A stretch of DNA of 64,000 nt from Yponomeuta sedellus (Eukaryota > Arthropoda > Insecta > Lepidoptera > Yponomeutidae). Shown here piece by piece: positions 1-10,632 of the stretch (positions are counted from its first letter, which is position 1; the number at the start of each line of letters is the position of its first letter). The translations under genes were made by a program, and so were the position numbers. The notes under the pieces were generated by a model. That model made no database searches and had not been told where the DNA came from. It was given only the letters and a program-made list of their open reading frames with translations. Location of the stretch: the NCBI GenBank assembly GCA_934045075.1, contig OW203745.1:11249373-11313372 (forward strand), written 5' to 3'.

Positions 1-154
1 AATCTAAGTAATGTTATATAATGTTATACTTAGGTTCTAAACTGTACGTTCTAAAAGTATTATGAAACAATCTATGATTTTTCTTCCATTGGAGGGGCTA
101 GGGGACTTCACTTACTACCCGTATCAGTTTATATAATAAGACAACATATATTAT

Positions 155-430
155 ACGTCACACAAAAGAGCACAGGCCTTCTCTCAGAGAGACTATGGGC
201 TTAATCCTCACGTCTGCCCACCGTGGAGTGGAAATTTTAAGCGCTTAGGTACGGGATCACCTCAGATACTCAGGTTTCCTCACGATGTTTTCCTTCATCG
301 TTAGCGAGTAGCATTACTGCTTCACAAATGTACATTAATTAAAAAACAAAATGGTACAAGCCAGGATTCGAACCCACGATCTCGCGATTGAGATCCGGCT
401 GTTTTACCGCTCTGTGTATATCTAGAGAAA
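155..430 (-). repeat. tRNA-headed SINE (family T3), near full length
   Basis: On the minus strand a tRNA-like head (box B GGTTCGAATCC near 370) leads into a body with GGAAAACATCGTGAGGAAAC and ACCTGAGTATCTGAGG. It ends with GAGAGAAGGCCTGTG. The same body recurs at 13.13, 49.73, 50.89, 53.5, 39.2 and 18.8 kb. Confidence 0.75.
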
Positions 431-779
431 CTGTATATGCTACGGAGTACCTAGTCTTAACTCCCACGCTAACAAAGTCGCGGACATTAATGAGCCTTCT
501 TATTTATATTTTCAGCAGGCCTTGAAAGCATATTATTGTTTTGATAGAAACAAAGAGGTTCTAAGAATACTAAGAAACCCTTTGCGAAGCCTTGGAAGCA
601 TGTTTTATGTGAAAATATTACACCCAAATGAGGCACTTTTACGTAACAAACGAAAAATAATCAAATATGGCGGATTGTCAATATTCAGAATGTGACCTAG
701 ACAACGCTATTATTATAAAGGTTATTGTCTCATTACTGCTTACTCATGCATTTGTGGATTATATTGAAATATCATACCT

Positions 780-925
780 AAAAACCTATTTAGAGGCTAA
801 AAATTCCACCCATGCCGGGATTCGAAACCGCGATCTCTGGCTATCCGTGCCAGCGCTCTTTCCAACTGAGCTAATGGGCAACTCACCGGCATCAGTGAAA
901 TTTCGAACCTCTTAACACTACTTAT
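780..925 (-). repeat. T1 repeat with tRNA-like core
   Basis: Starts with aaaacctatttagaggctaa and contains, in reverse, a tRNA-like box A (AGCTCAGTTGGAAAGAGCGC) and box B (GGTTTCGAATCC). A flank with the GATGCCGGTGAGTtGCCCAT block follows. First of about a dozen copies of this family in the window. Confidence 0.8.
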
Positions 926-994
926 ATGTCATTGGCACTTTTTATATTTTATATAAAATCAGTTAAAACGTTAGTTAAAACGGGTCTGGTTGTA

Positions 995-1240
995 TATAAA
1001 ACGGACTTTACTTTCCGACGTTTCGGCATCGTTATAGTTGCCGTGGTCTCGGGTAGACTGAAGTGGCGAGTACAGAATAATAAGGTAATTAAGTTTGCCC
1101 CCTATGATAGCACAACGGGGCGCTCTTTAGGGGAGGGCTATGTCCAGCAGTGGACTAGTTTAGCCTGACAACGACGACGACGACATTTTACCTAATAAAT
1201 AATCGTGACTAGACCCGGTTAATATATAACCATGTATGAG
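995..1240. mobile_element. Penelope-like-type fragment and RTE-like LINE 3' end
   Basis: 995-1075 carries the ccgacgtttcggcatcg / gccgtggtctcgggtagact repeat also found at 14.5, 21.9 and 40.05 kb. Immediately after, 1080-1185 translates to ...RSLGEGYVQQWTSLA-stop, the C-terminus of an RTE-like LINE ORF, with a (CGA)n tail. The DNA around 1220-1240 and after 1611 matches 40.15-40.19 kb. Confidence 0.55.
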
Positions 1241-1248
1241 TATCGTGA

Positions 1249-1610
1249 AGCGCTCGTGGCCTAGGCGAACCGAGTAATTGGAATCAATCACTTGAGTTAA
1301 GCAACAACAGGCGCGGTCAGGTGCAGGATGGGTGACCGTCCCGTGACTACCGCTAGTGGCATTTTTCCGAGCGCTTTCGTGCTTCGCAAGGCACGTAAGC
1401 TTTTGGTGCCGGCTGTCATATAATGGCAGTCGTTAAGCCATGTCAGAGGCCTTATGGGCGGCTTGATAACTTCTGACAGTAAGGCCCGCCACTGTCTTAC
1501 AATCCTCCACCAACCCGGACTTGGCCCCCGTGGTGGAGTATGGCCTAACCTTCCTGCGATGCAAGAAGAGACCCGTGCCCCAGCAGTGGGGACATACAAG
1601 GGTCTATAAC
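1249..1610 (+). repeat. 5S-rRNA-headed SINE, full length with target duplication
   Basis: Reference copy. The head contains GAGTTAAGCAACAACAGGCG, CGGTCAGGTGCAGGATGGGT and GACCG, matching the box A / intermediate element / box C block of 5S rRNA. A roughly 250-bp unrelated body follows, ending in CAGCAGTGGGGACATACAAG and GGT..ATA. It is flanked by gagtatcg(t/c)ga at 1238-1248 and 1611-1621. The uninterrupted target sequence occurs at about 40.16 kb. Confidence 0.85.
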
Positions 1611-1642
1611 GAGTATCGCGAATCATTAAGAAATACTGTTTT

Positions 1643-2592
1643 ACAGTCTGTTAGCTTTTAGAATACACCTTGGCTACCTATACGATAAATCGGATATATT
1701 CGTATAATAGAAATATCGGAACTAATATGACACTTAATTTTACATAACTTTTCAAAATAGGGAATAAAAGTTTTATACAGAGCAGGAAGTAGTATTATAC
1801 TCGTCTGCTTTCGGCGAAAACCCAAGCCTACTCTAGAGCTCGGGGTATGTTCTAAAAGCTAACAAACAGTAGTTTTCAACGTCTTCCTTCATAGTAACTA
1901 ATATGACACTTAATTTTACGTAACTTTTCAAAATAGGGAAGAAAAGTTTTATACAGAGTGATTAGTGCGAGTTTGACAGATCCAATCACTTAACTTTACA
2001 AGACAAACCAATAACTTTACTACCGCGTTAATCGAGCATTGAGTAGTGAGTATGAGTAAGTTAACCGTTCGAACTGGCAAAACGCTGTCACAGTACAACT
2101 CGCACTCGCGTTTATTCGTGTTATGGCTGGTAAACGTGTTCACTTCTCAACGTAAACCATTACAACTCGCACTCAGCAATTTTAATTGCCATACTTGTCG
2201 CTAGGTGGCGCTTCCTCGATGCCATAGAAATATGAGTTTACGTTAACGCGATCGAGTAGTTAAGAAACTCGCACTAAGCACTCAGGAAGTAGTATTACAC
2301 TCGTGTGCTTTCGGCGAAAACCGAAGCGTACTTTACAGCCCGTGGTATATTCTAAAAGCTAACAAATAGTAGTTTTCAACGTTTTCCTTCATAATAACTA
2401 ATATGACACTAACTAATTTGACACTTAATTTTACATAACTTTTCAAAATAGGGTATAAAAGTTTTATACAGAGCAGGAAGTAGTATTATACTCGTCTGCT
2501 TTCGGCGAAAACCGAAGCCTACTCTAGAGCTCGGGGTATGTTCTAAAGGCTAACAAGCAGTAGTTCTCAACGCTTTTCTTCATAATTAGCAA
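1643..2592. repeat. Tandem array of a ~230-bp MITE-like element, with a nested insertion
   Basis: Three successive units share ttttacataacttttcaaaa, ttttatacagagcaggaagt and gctttcggcgaaaacc, ending with ttctaaaagctaacaa(a). The first unit starts with cagtctgttagcttttagaa, the inverse of that end, so the unit is TIR-bounded. Single copies occur at 16.3, 25.06 and 47.04 kb. Confidence 0.75.
1958..2284. mobile_element. MITE nested in the second unit of the 1.6-2.6 kb array
   Basis: It interrupts ttatacagag | caggaagtag. Its ends tgattagtgcgagttt and aaactcgcactaagca are inverted repeats, and several further ACTCGCACT motifs lie inside. Confidence 0.6.
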
Positions 2593-2879
2593 GCAAGTGG
2601 TATTTCTACTCTACTCCAATAACAACACGAAAGTACTTAACTTAGAAAACAAAGTCTTTGGTACGTGCCGGGATTCAAACCCTCGACCTCCCAAATACCA
2701 GCCAACGCTCTCTAAACAGAAATTTATCAATGCTACGCGAAGTGTGTCAGTGGGCTTTCAAATATTCAGAGCCCATTTTGCCCGTCTGGACGTACTGTTA
2801 CCACGTCATGCATAAACTCACACTTATGGCCTCATTTAGGCAGGAATTATAACGTGTATCTTTAAAAATAAATTTAAAA

Positions 2880-3470
2880 CTGAAGGAAAACATCGTGAGG
2901 AAACCTGTGGTTCTGAGGTTTTCGCAGCTCCATAACGTGGGCTCCTGCTCCATGTTTATTATTGGCGAAAAAACTATATTTCAATAATGTACTAAATTTT
3001 AACGAAGATTAACCCACCACGCGCTTACCGTTAAGCGATTTTTCTAAAATTATTTTAAATCTGTGGGAAAAAAGCTCGCAGTGTCATGGCTTCGAATCTG
3101 ACGTCGCGCCTAAGTAAACACACCAAACGTCAAATGTGTCTACGCAAAGGCACAGCCAAAGAAGCACGGGTGAAGTTTACGAATGTTTACCTAAGCGTGC
3201 CTTCACGCGGTATGATTGGTGTTAGTCAACATGGCTAAATGCAGAATTATATTCTTTAATTTTTTTGAAAATATTGGTTATCTATTTTTTTTTATAAAAC
3301 TAAATCAGTGTTTTATATCCTTTTAAATATTTAAGTATTAAGTATTTGCCCCTAATATCGTTAAAATTTTGATTATTTGATACTATCGTCACGCCTATCA
3401 CACATTGGTTTGTTAGATAAAGATAGTGTTCCTGAACTCTACTCTAAAAACGCCGACTGACAGTATAGCG
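2880..3470. other. AT-rich stretch with SINE T3 scrap; no gene seen
   Basis: 2880-2940 has gaaggaaaacatcgtgagga of SINE T3. Around 3415-3475 is a scrap also found at 24.12-24.2 kb (agatagtgttcctg...cgccgactg). The rest shows no recognisable feature. Confidence 0.4.
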
Positions 3471-3477
3471 GTAGATT

Positions 3478-3583
3478 ACTACTTGCTCCTTCACCGACCC
3501 GGACTTGGCCCCCATGGTGGAGTATGGCCTAACCTTCCTGCGATACAGGAAGTGCCCCAGCAGTGAGGACATAGAAAGGGTTG
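3478..3583 (+). repeat. 5S-SINE, 3' part only
   Basis: Matches the last ~105 bp of the family (CCGGACTTGGCCCCCATGGT to GAAAGGGTTGATA). Confidence 0.75.
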
Positions 3584-3680
3584 ATACCACTACTTGATAA
3601 ATGATGTGTAGGTACTGATAAATTTTAAAAGCCGGTAGCCCAGGGCTATTAATAGACCAAGTTAAATCGCCTGATCAAAT

Positions 3681-3905
3681 CGTCATCATCATCAACCTGT
3701 TACGTCACCACCGAGGGGCACGGGCCTCTTCCCTGAGGAAGGTATAGGCCATACTCCACCATGGGGGCCAAGTCTAGATTGGTGAAGGCTTGCAAGACTA
3801 GTGGCTAGTGTTACTGTCAGAAGTTTTCAAGCCGCCCTTAGGCCTCTTACTTGGCTTAACGACTGCCATCTATCGACGGCAGCCGGCACCGACTGCTTCC
3901 TAGAG
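3681..3905 (-). repeat. 5S-SINE body, (ATG)n-tail subfamily
   Basis: Reads inward from catcatcatcaacctgtt through ccaccgaggggcacgggcc, i.e. a tail of the form GGGTTGATGATGATG rather than GGGTTGATAACG. It also has ATCTATCGACGGCAGCCGGC where other copies have ATTACATGACAGCCGGC. Same subfamily as 17.47 and 32.4 kb. The 5S head is missing. Confidence 0.7.
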
Positions 3906-4284
3906 TACCCTCATCAAATTATTTTGTTAATATGGCCCAAATTCACGATTCGGTTTGACATCATTATTTTATGATGATTACAATGTTAAGTACACAAGCC
4001 TACATATCAAACTTATGGTAAACAATGAACGAAATTACGTAGTCCATTTACAAACACGAGTTAATACAATACTGTAATAATAACTACGACACACACAATC
4101 AATCACTTGGCCTGGTCTTAAAATAGGTTACTCTGTGCTATATTAACCAGGCAAAGACATGACAAATATGGAAATACAACTAGATTAAGGTTATTTATAC
4201 AAATATACAGCCGCCCTCACTGGGAATCGAACCCACGACCTTCAACATGGTAATTAGACGTGATAACGCTAGAACGACATCAAC

Positions 4285-4622
4285 ACTTGTATGTCCCCAC
4301 TTCTGGGGCACGGCTCACTTCCTGCACCATACTCCATCACGGGGGCCAAGTCCGGGTTGGTGGAGGATTGTAAGACAGTAGACAGCGGGCCTTATTGTCA
4401 GAAGTTATCAAGCCGCCTATAACGCCTCCATTAACGACTGCCATTACATGACAGCCGGCACCAACGACTTAGCCTTGCGGAACACGGAAGTGCTCGGAAA
4501 AATGCCACTAGCGGTAGTCACGGGACCGCCACCCATCCTGCACCTAACCGTGCCTGTTGTTTCTTTAAACACAAGTGATTGACTCCAAGCATTCGATTCG
4601 AGTAGGCCACGAGCGCTTCAAT
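4285..4622 (-). repeat. 5S-SINE, nearly full length
   Basis: Starts tgtatgtccccacttctggg and ends ggccacgagcgctt. The 5S-like block is present in reverse (CCACCCATCCTGCACCTAAC) but degraded. Confidence 0.75.
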
Positions 4623-4639
4623 AAATAATACTAATAATG

Positions 4640-5470
4640 TATTTTTAATGTTTTATTTATCATGTTGAAAAGTAATACTAGTACATTATACCTAACATAT
4701 ATTACAAAAACGTGACGTCAATGTACCCTTCCAAAGTGTTTATATGTTATGGAAATATTGGGTTTAGCTTTATTTTTGTTTTTACATTAAAAGAACCTAA
4801 TTTTTTTTTATCCGTGTAATTCCGTTTTATTCTGTGCGCAGTTATTTAAAAAACAGGGCTAGTCTGTGATACAACATTGTTACATGATTGGTTAGTATAA
4901 ATATAAAATCAATCCAATACAAAATTAATCCAATACAATTTTAGGGCATGTTTTCTATACGTTATTGGGAAGACAGCCACATAACACGATAAATTCTGCC
5001 GTGGCTTAGTCTCTGCCCCGCCTTACGTCATTACGTCTCATTTGACCTTACAAATAACACCTAACCTTCCAAATCCAGAGCCACGCTATAGGTACATTAC
5101 CCTGATTTGACTCTAACGAATGTAATCGGGGAAAAGGCGGGTGCTTTCTCTTAATCTAGCTTTATTGGTGCCATTTACTGTGCCCGATACTATTTGTATG
5201 TAATTCGGGAATAAATACTCATGCCCAAAATTAATATTTGCGTGGGACTCCTCAAATGATATAATAACTTGTGAAAAAAATTATAAGTTCACTCAAGAAA
5301 ATTTTATTCATATATTTACAGTTCCATACGCTTTATTGTATCCACTTTCCTGATATCTTCATAATTTTGTGTTGGGTACCGTGTTTTAATTGTAAAATTG
5401 GTTAGGTTTTGGGTACAGAACCTAAAAAACTTTAAAAAAGAACCTTTATATGAGCTTTATAGCACCTTAT
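4640..5470. other. AT-rich unassigned DNA
   Basis: No gene or clear repeat family. Around 4895-4945 a short aatccaatacaa(a/t) unit is repeated three times. Confidence 0.4.
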
Positions 5471-5474
5471 TCGA

Positions 5475-5836
5475 ATCGCTCGTAGCCCTGTCTGCCTAAG
5501 TGATCTTAAAAACGATTACGAAGGTTAAGGAAGGGCGCATTTAGTCTAAAGATGGGTGACCGTCTATGAAGAACGATAGTGGCATTTTTTCGAGCACTAC
5601 CGTGCTTCGCAAGGCACCTCGAGCAGTTGGTGCCGACTGCCGTCGATAGATGGCAGTCGTCAAGCTATGTCAGAGGCCTTATGGGCAGCTTGATAACTTC
5701 TGACAGTAGGGCCCGCCAGTGTCTTACAATCCTCCACGAACCCGGTTTTGGCCCCCGTGATGGAGTATGGCCTAACCCTTTCTGCGATGCAGGAAGAGAC
5801 CTGTGCCTCAGCAGTTGGGATATACAAGGGTTGATA
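5475..5836 (+). repeat. 5S-SINE, divergent near-full-length copy
   Basis: The head is badly eroded up to agatgggtgaccg; the body from GGCATTTTTTCGAGC to GGGTTGATA is intact. It carries the ATCGATAGATGGCAGTC variant of the (ATG)n subfamily. Confidence 0.7.
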
Positions 5837-5839
5837 CGG

Positions 5840-6780
5840 ATATAAATTTTTTACAAAACTTTGTACTATATTTGTGCTGTGAAAATATGGAAGAGATGCA
5901 TTTAATTTTATGACCAAGCGTTCAATGAAATTTGCCCGAACTATTCAATTTTATTATCCTCCCGACGACAGCCCTTATAATGAATATTTCAGCCACATAA
6001 CTTAGTCCGTACTTTGTCACAGTAAAATATTCAAACCACTCAAAATTTACGACAGTTTGTAAGTAGGTATACTGCCTACCCGGCTTTATTTTGGTTTATC
6101 ATTTAATCATTACAAAATTGCCACTATCTGTTATAGAAGCAAGTTTGAAATTTCACAAAACTTACATAACATAGAAAACTCACATAAAATAAAGTTCATG
6201 CCAGCACTGGGAATCGAACCTGGGTGTTTCACTTCTGAATCGATTGCTCGCTAACCACGAAGGAACACATCGTGAGAAAACCTGAGTTACTGAGGTGTCC
6301 TAATAGCTTGCAATGCACTTGAAAATGAAAATGACACACGTGAAAATCACTCTTACTAACGTAAAAGTAAAAATTACTAAAGTAAAAATGTTTTCATAGG
6401 TAACAAAACAACTAAGACAAGAACAAAATACTCAATTAGTCCACAGCATATCAATCTATACATTTATGTTGCAAAATCGTCCTTAACGTAACTGATTAGA
6501 GTGCACGTGTGTAAACGTGGATGTACTGTCGACCGTACAAAGGATAACCCCCAATTTAATCGGGAGAGTTATCTATATCTTGAGTGAAGAGGTTCAAGAT
6601 CAATTTCAAAACGTCCTAAGTAAGTATGCATAATGGATCACCACGCCAGAGTAGACTTAAAGGAATTTTCCAATACCCAGAAGTACCAAAACAGAAGTTC
6701 GAACATGTGTACTAAGTATTGGAAAAAGTGTGTTTGTAAATTCAATATATTTAAGTGGTAGTCTCGTCAGAACCTAATAT
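5840..6780. other. Mostly unassigned DNA with a tRNA-SINE scrap
   Basis: 6200-6300 holds a tRNA-like box B (gggaatcgaacctgggtg, inverse) and a cacatcgtgagaaaacctga T3 body fragment. Tandem aaaatcact/acgtaaaag-type short repeats follow at 6320-6395. No coding region is supported. Confidence 0.4.
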
Positions 6781-7264
6781 AGTTTAACAGCGCAATGACA
6801 CAAGTGATTTGGCACCGACGCGATTACGCAGCGCGCACGCTGCGACGATGCGACGTCGCCGCGATGACGTCGTGACGATGGCGAGACGCTGCTGCGCCGT
6901 TGAAGGCGGACGATCCGCGTTTTGGACACTCAGGAGCAAAATGGATTGATCTGACGTCGAACGAACACGTTTCGAAGTTACTTCGAAACGTAAGAGTCAA
7001 AAGCAGATACAAAACTCGGCAAGGATTTTCATATTATTATGTAATCGATTGGGAGAGTGCGACTAATAGCGGAACGATTTTTTATTTCAATTATAAATAA
7101 CTTTGAACCAACGACGATTCAACATCTAAACGATGCTACGTTCGCTTACACACGTATCTTTGATATGACTCAGTGGGACGGGGCGGACCGTCGACCGCGC
7201 CTGTACAAAATGACGTCGACGGTAATAATCACGGCGGGCTAGCTGCCCAATCGCATTGCATTCA

Positions 7265-7305
7265 AACTGCTAGTGTGATAGGGCTCACTAGCAGTTTGAA
7301 GTGAT
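7265..7305. repeat. Perfect short hairpin
   Basis: Arms ttcaaactgctagtg / cactagcagtttgaa around a 10-nt loop. Confidence 0.85.
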
Positions 7306-7397
7306 GCCTTTTGATATGTAAATTTAAACTGTGTAATATCAACACATACCTATTTCGACAAAAAACTAAAATAGTAATTGATTAATTAATTGATACT

Positions 7398-7672
7398 AGT
7401 CCGGGTTGGTGGAGGATTGTAAGACAGTGGCGAGCTTTATTGTCTCAAGTTATCAAGCCGCCTATAAGGCCTCTGACATGGCTTAACGACTGCCATTGCA
7501 TGACAGCCGGCACCAACGGCTTAGCGTGCATTGCAAAGCACGAAAGCGCTCGGATAAATGGCACAAGCGATAGTCACGGGATGGTCACCCAACCAGCACC
7601 TGACCGCGCTTGTTATGTTTTTATCCAAGTTCCAATCACTTAGTTCCACTGGCCCAAGAGGGCTTCCTAAAG
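7398..7672 (-). repeat. 5S-SINE, tail-truncated
   Basis: Runs from AGTCCGGGTTGGTGGAGG to GGGCTTCCTAAAGCGC; the reverse 5S block (ACCCAACCAGCACCTGACCG) is degraded. Confidence 0.75.
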
Positions 7673-7721
7673 CGCACATAGTAATTTTAGAGTCAAATAA
7701 ATAAATATTGAAACAAATCTA

Positions 7722-7769
7722 TACGAGGCGAGGATAACGGTCGATACCGTTATCCTCGCCTCGTATATG
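7722..7769. repeat. 48-bp perfect palindrome
   Basis: 22-bp arms tatacgaggcgaggataacg(gt) and their complement, with a 4-bp centre (cgat). Confidence 0.85.
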
Positions 7770-8305
7770 ATATATTTGCAAGAACTCTGTCACACGCGAT
7801 TTGCAAGCGGTACGATTGCGCAACGAGCTCGTCACTTCGACGCCATAAAAAACGCTGCGTCGTCGTGGCGATGTTAACGCGGTTATCACCTACGAGGCCC
7901 TAGTACACCCCGCCTTATTTGAGTCATATCAAAGATACGTGTGTAGAATTTAAGTGGACGTAGAATCGGTTGAGTAAAGATCCCCGTTAATAGAATAGAT
8001 ACAATATTGTTAATAGCTAAATTTTAAATGTTCTGTGTTTTTAATCGTCTATGAATAACCTTTACTGCTTTTAGCGTCCTTTAGTACAGCCCGGCGTTAA
8101 AGATTAATTGATTTCGTGTAAAGCGTTAATTTAGCGGTTAAACCCTTTTGTGTCGATGGGGATTAATTTCTGATTGTTACAGTCTTTTGTCTCAACAACC
8201 CCGTTACTAAGTGGGTCATAGTTAGTACTAGGCTGCCAGGGTGGAGATAATTTTTGGTCTTTTGTGGTAAGCAGAATTCGGTGAGAGTATGTTTTTTTGT
8301 CGTGA

Positions 8306-8363
8306 ATTTTACTTCACACAATATTAGTTATATGTATGACTGATATTATGTGAAGTAAAATTC
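8306..8363. repeat. Hairpin with ~25-bp arms
   Basis: tgaattttacttcacacaat and attatgtgaagtaaaattca are inverted around atatgtatgactg-type loop sequence. Confidence 0.75.
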
Positions 8364-8387
8364 AGTCGAAATTTGTATATTAAGGGG

Positions 8388-8533
8388 GTCCAATCGCAAA
8401 TATTTATCAGGTGAAACGTAAACCTAATTTATCTGATATCGATATCAACCTTTTTGTATGTCCCCACTGCTGGGGAATATGTCTCTTCTTGCTACGCAGG
8501 AAGGTTAGGCCACTCCACCACGGGGGGTTCACC
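8388..8533. repeat. Fragment of the cgtttcgg repeat, then a 5S-SINE tail (minus)
   Basis: 8388-8425 (gtccaatcgcaaatatttat, aggtgaaacgta) matches the flank of the 40.02 kb copy. 8445-8533 is the reverse of the 5S-SINE last 90 bp. Confidence 0.6.
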
Positions 8534-8647
8534 TTTGTACGTGTTATTTCTTATGTGATGACCTATTTAATATTTCGTGTGCACTAAAATATAAATAAAG
8601 GGAAAGGGCGCTTGCTATGCCCGGGGCGCCTTAAGGAATGGAAAACA

Positions 8648-8900
8648 CCCGCCCACGTGACTTTTCACAGTAAGAGCCTGGAAAAGCCACGGATCACTAT
8701 AATTTTAAGGCTGAGATGCCTTAAGGAAGCCAGCAGTGACCTTACAGATAATTTCTCGCTTTGTGAAAATATTCACCCGCCAACGTGGGGATATTAATAG
8801 AGAGACGTGGAAAAGCAACAAGCCACCATTATTTGGAACAAGAGACTCGTTAAGGAGGTCAGCAGTTACCTTCCGGAGCATTTCTGACTTTCTGGAAATA
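8648..8900. repeat. Two diverged tandem units of ~126 bp
   Basis: Both units run ccgcc(c/a)acgtg ... tggaaaag(c)...cca...taaggag/agg..cagcagt(g/t)accttac... ttc(t)..ctttgtg/ctttctgg-aaat. The similarity is read by eye. Confidence 0.5.
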
Positions 8901-9099
8901 AAAAGGCTGACTGGCCTCATCTTACAGCTTGTTGCAACAGTTTTACCTCTTTTCTATAATTCTACGTTTTACTGTGACATATTTGGTCAACGTTAGTGTC
9001 TCATACGTAGATCTACGGTCTCATACCATTTTCTCGCCTAAATTTTCCATTGAATCTATTATATAGCTTTTTTTTTAGTTTCTTTTCAGTTTTCCTATA

Positions 9100-9275
9100 C
9101 AGTCCACCAAGGAGGTTGGTAGGCAGACCACCGACACGATGGTCAGACGACATCGTGAGGGTTGCGGGTCAGAGATGGATCAGATTAGCACAGGACCGTC
9201 AGGAATGGCGCAATAAAAAGCAGGCCTATGCCCAGCAGTGGGTTGATGTGGGCTGATTATAGATAGATAGATAGT
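9100..9275 (+). mobile_element. RTE-like LINE, 3' end (ORF C-terminus)
   Basis: Translates to RRLVGRPPTRWSDDIVRVAG, QRWIRLAQDRQEWRNKKQAY, AQQWVDVG-stop, a typical C-terminus of RTE-type retrotransposon polyproteins. It is followed by a (GATA)n tail at 9256-9275. Strongly 5'-truncated. Confidence 0.8.
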
Positions 9276-9279
9276 TACA

Positions 9280-9975
9280 GTCCACCCGTATTCAACACAG
9301 CTCTTCCCTGCACAGTGCCCCTAATATGAAGCTAAAATATTTGCCTTGGCATCTACGTAATGAGATGATTTACACAGCGTCCAGTGACACTTTTTACACT
9401 AAGTGGGTGAAGGAACCACACAGGCTCTGTGTCCCTGGGACATCGTTTTTAGATGATATTAGGCTAAGGCATAAATAACAGTTCTAACTAGGTGATTTTT
9501 CAAAGATTTGTGATGAGTCGTTGGTCTATCACGAGTGCTATGGTGTCCTTGTGAGTCCCAAGTAGGATTTAAGCCCCTTCAGTTCTGACCTTGAAAATAA
9601 CAATGGTTTGCTAGTCTTATTTTCAAGGTCATCACTGAGCAACTATTATTAAAATAAATTTTGCACTAAGTAAACTCGTATGTTGCATAGGCGTACTCAA
9701 TGCTGGTCGACATTTTATTATTGCCAACGAATGAGTGACGCGAGAAGGTTTTAGTAGGGCCAAAGCGAGAAATGAAATAATAAAATTTTTGATAATATTC
9801 GTAATAAAATATACTTTTTTTTGTAGCCTATAAGTACATCCTACTACAGGGCCCAGGCGCGGTAGGCATACTATCTCTTTCTGAAGGAAGCAGATTGAAA
9901 GTGTATGCCCACCGCGAATTGGCAATATCAAACGCTGAGACTAATAAAAATATGATACACAAAGTAAAATAATAG
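9280..9975. other. Unassigned DNA with one inverted repeat
   Basis: 9588-9636 holds gaccttgaaaata...tattttcaaggtc, a hairpin whose arms recur at 32.9 kb. Nothing else recognised. Confidence 0.4.
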
Positions 9976-9977
9976 CA

Positions 9978-10020
9978 TAATAAAATATATAAATATATAA
10001 TAAATATATTATATATATAT

Positions 10021-10055
<35 letters not shown>
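9978..10055. repeat. (AT)n microsatellite
   Basis: Degenerate TA/TATAA repeats, pure at about 10022-10050, directly preceding a LINE fragment. Confidence 0.9.
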
Positions 10056-10064
10056 TGCTCAACT

Positions 10065-10572
10065 CAAAAACTTTTGGGGATCAGGGCAGCTTTCGCGTTG
10101 TTCGAAGATACGAGTCTTCAACTCCAACGTAAAATCAGTTCTCTTGTACGGTTGCGAGTCCTGGTTTGTGCGCTCAGATATCTCACACAGGCTCCAGGTA
10201 TTTATTAACAAATGTCTCAGACAAATACTGGGGATATTCTGACCACAAATAATACGGAACCAGGACCTCTGGAAGAGTTCCAATCACCAGTCCACCTAGA
10301 AATCCTGGATAGGAAATGGCGCTGGATAGGAAATACGCTACGCCGCGACAGGAGATGCCTGACCAGACAAGCACTTACGTATACCCCATTGGGCAGCCGA
10401 AAGAGGGGGCGGCCAAGGACCACCTGGAAAAGATCAATAGACCAAGAGGCCAAATCGATCGGCACTAGCTGGCCTGAATTGGAGGCTGCCGCAGACCACC
10501 GTCAGAAGTGGAAATCTGTGGTTGAGGCCCTATGCTCCGCTAGGAGTTAAAGGACCAAAGAAGAAGAAGAAG
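10065..10572 (+). mobile_element. Non-LTR retrotransposon ORF C-terminal remnant
   Basis: Frames read FNSNVKSVLLYGCESWFV, then FINKCLRQILGIF-stop-PQIIRNQDLW (Trp codon mutated to TGA). After a frameshift, ILDRKWRWIGNTLRRDRRCL and GSRKRGRPRTTWKRSIDQEA to ALCSARS-stop. This is the end of the reverse transcriptase thumb and the C-terminal tail of an RTE-like or related LINE. An (AAG)n tail follows the stop. Confidence 0.8.
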
Positions 10573-10632
10573 TCTTATCTATCTCTTAGAAGTAATAAGG
10601 TATCTATATACCTTATTACGTCTTAGAGAGAT
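10570..10632. repeat. Hairpin, MITE-like
   Basis: ctcttagaagtaataaggta and taccttattacgtcttagag are inverted almost perfectly around tctata. Confidence 0.75.

Larger units (their letters stand above)
6800..7965. repeat. GC-richer element with diverged inverted flanks
   Basis: CGACG-rich sequence at 6815-7245 is partly mirrored at 7795-7965. The clearest match is cacacgtatctttgatatga (from ~7150) against its complement tcatatcaaagatacgtgtg (from ~7923), followed by similar cccgcc/ggcggg context. Between the arms are two perfect hairpins and a 5S-SINE fragment. Family unknown. Confidence 0.45.

Noticed and set aside
1290..1360. 5S rRNA gene
   Set aside because: Only the internal promoter block resembles 5S; the 5' and 3' stems of 5S rRNA are absent and the segment is part of a SINE.
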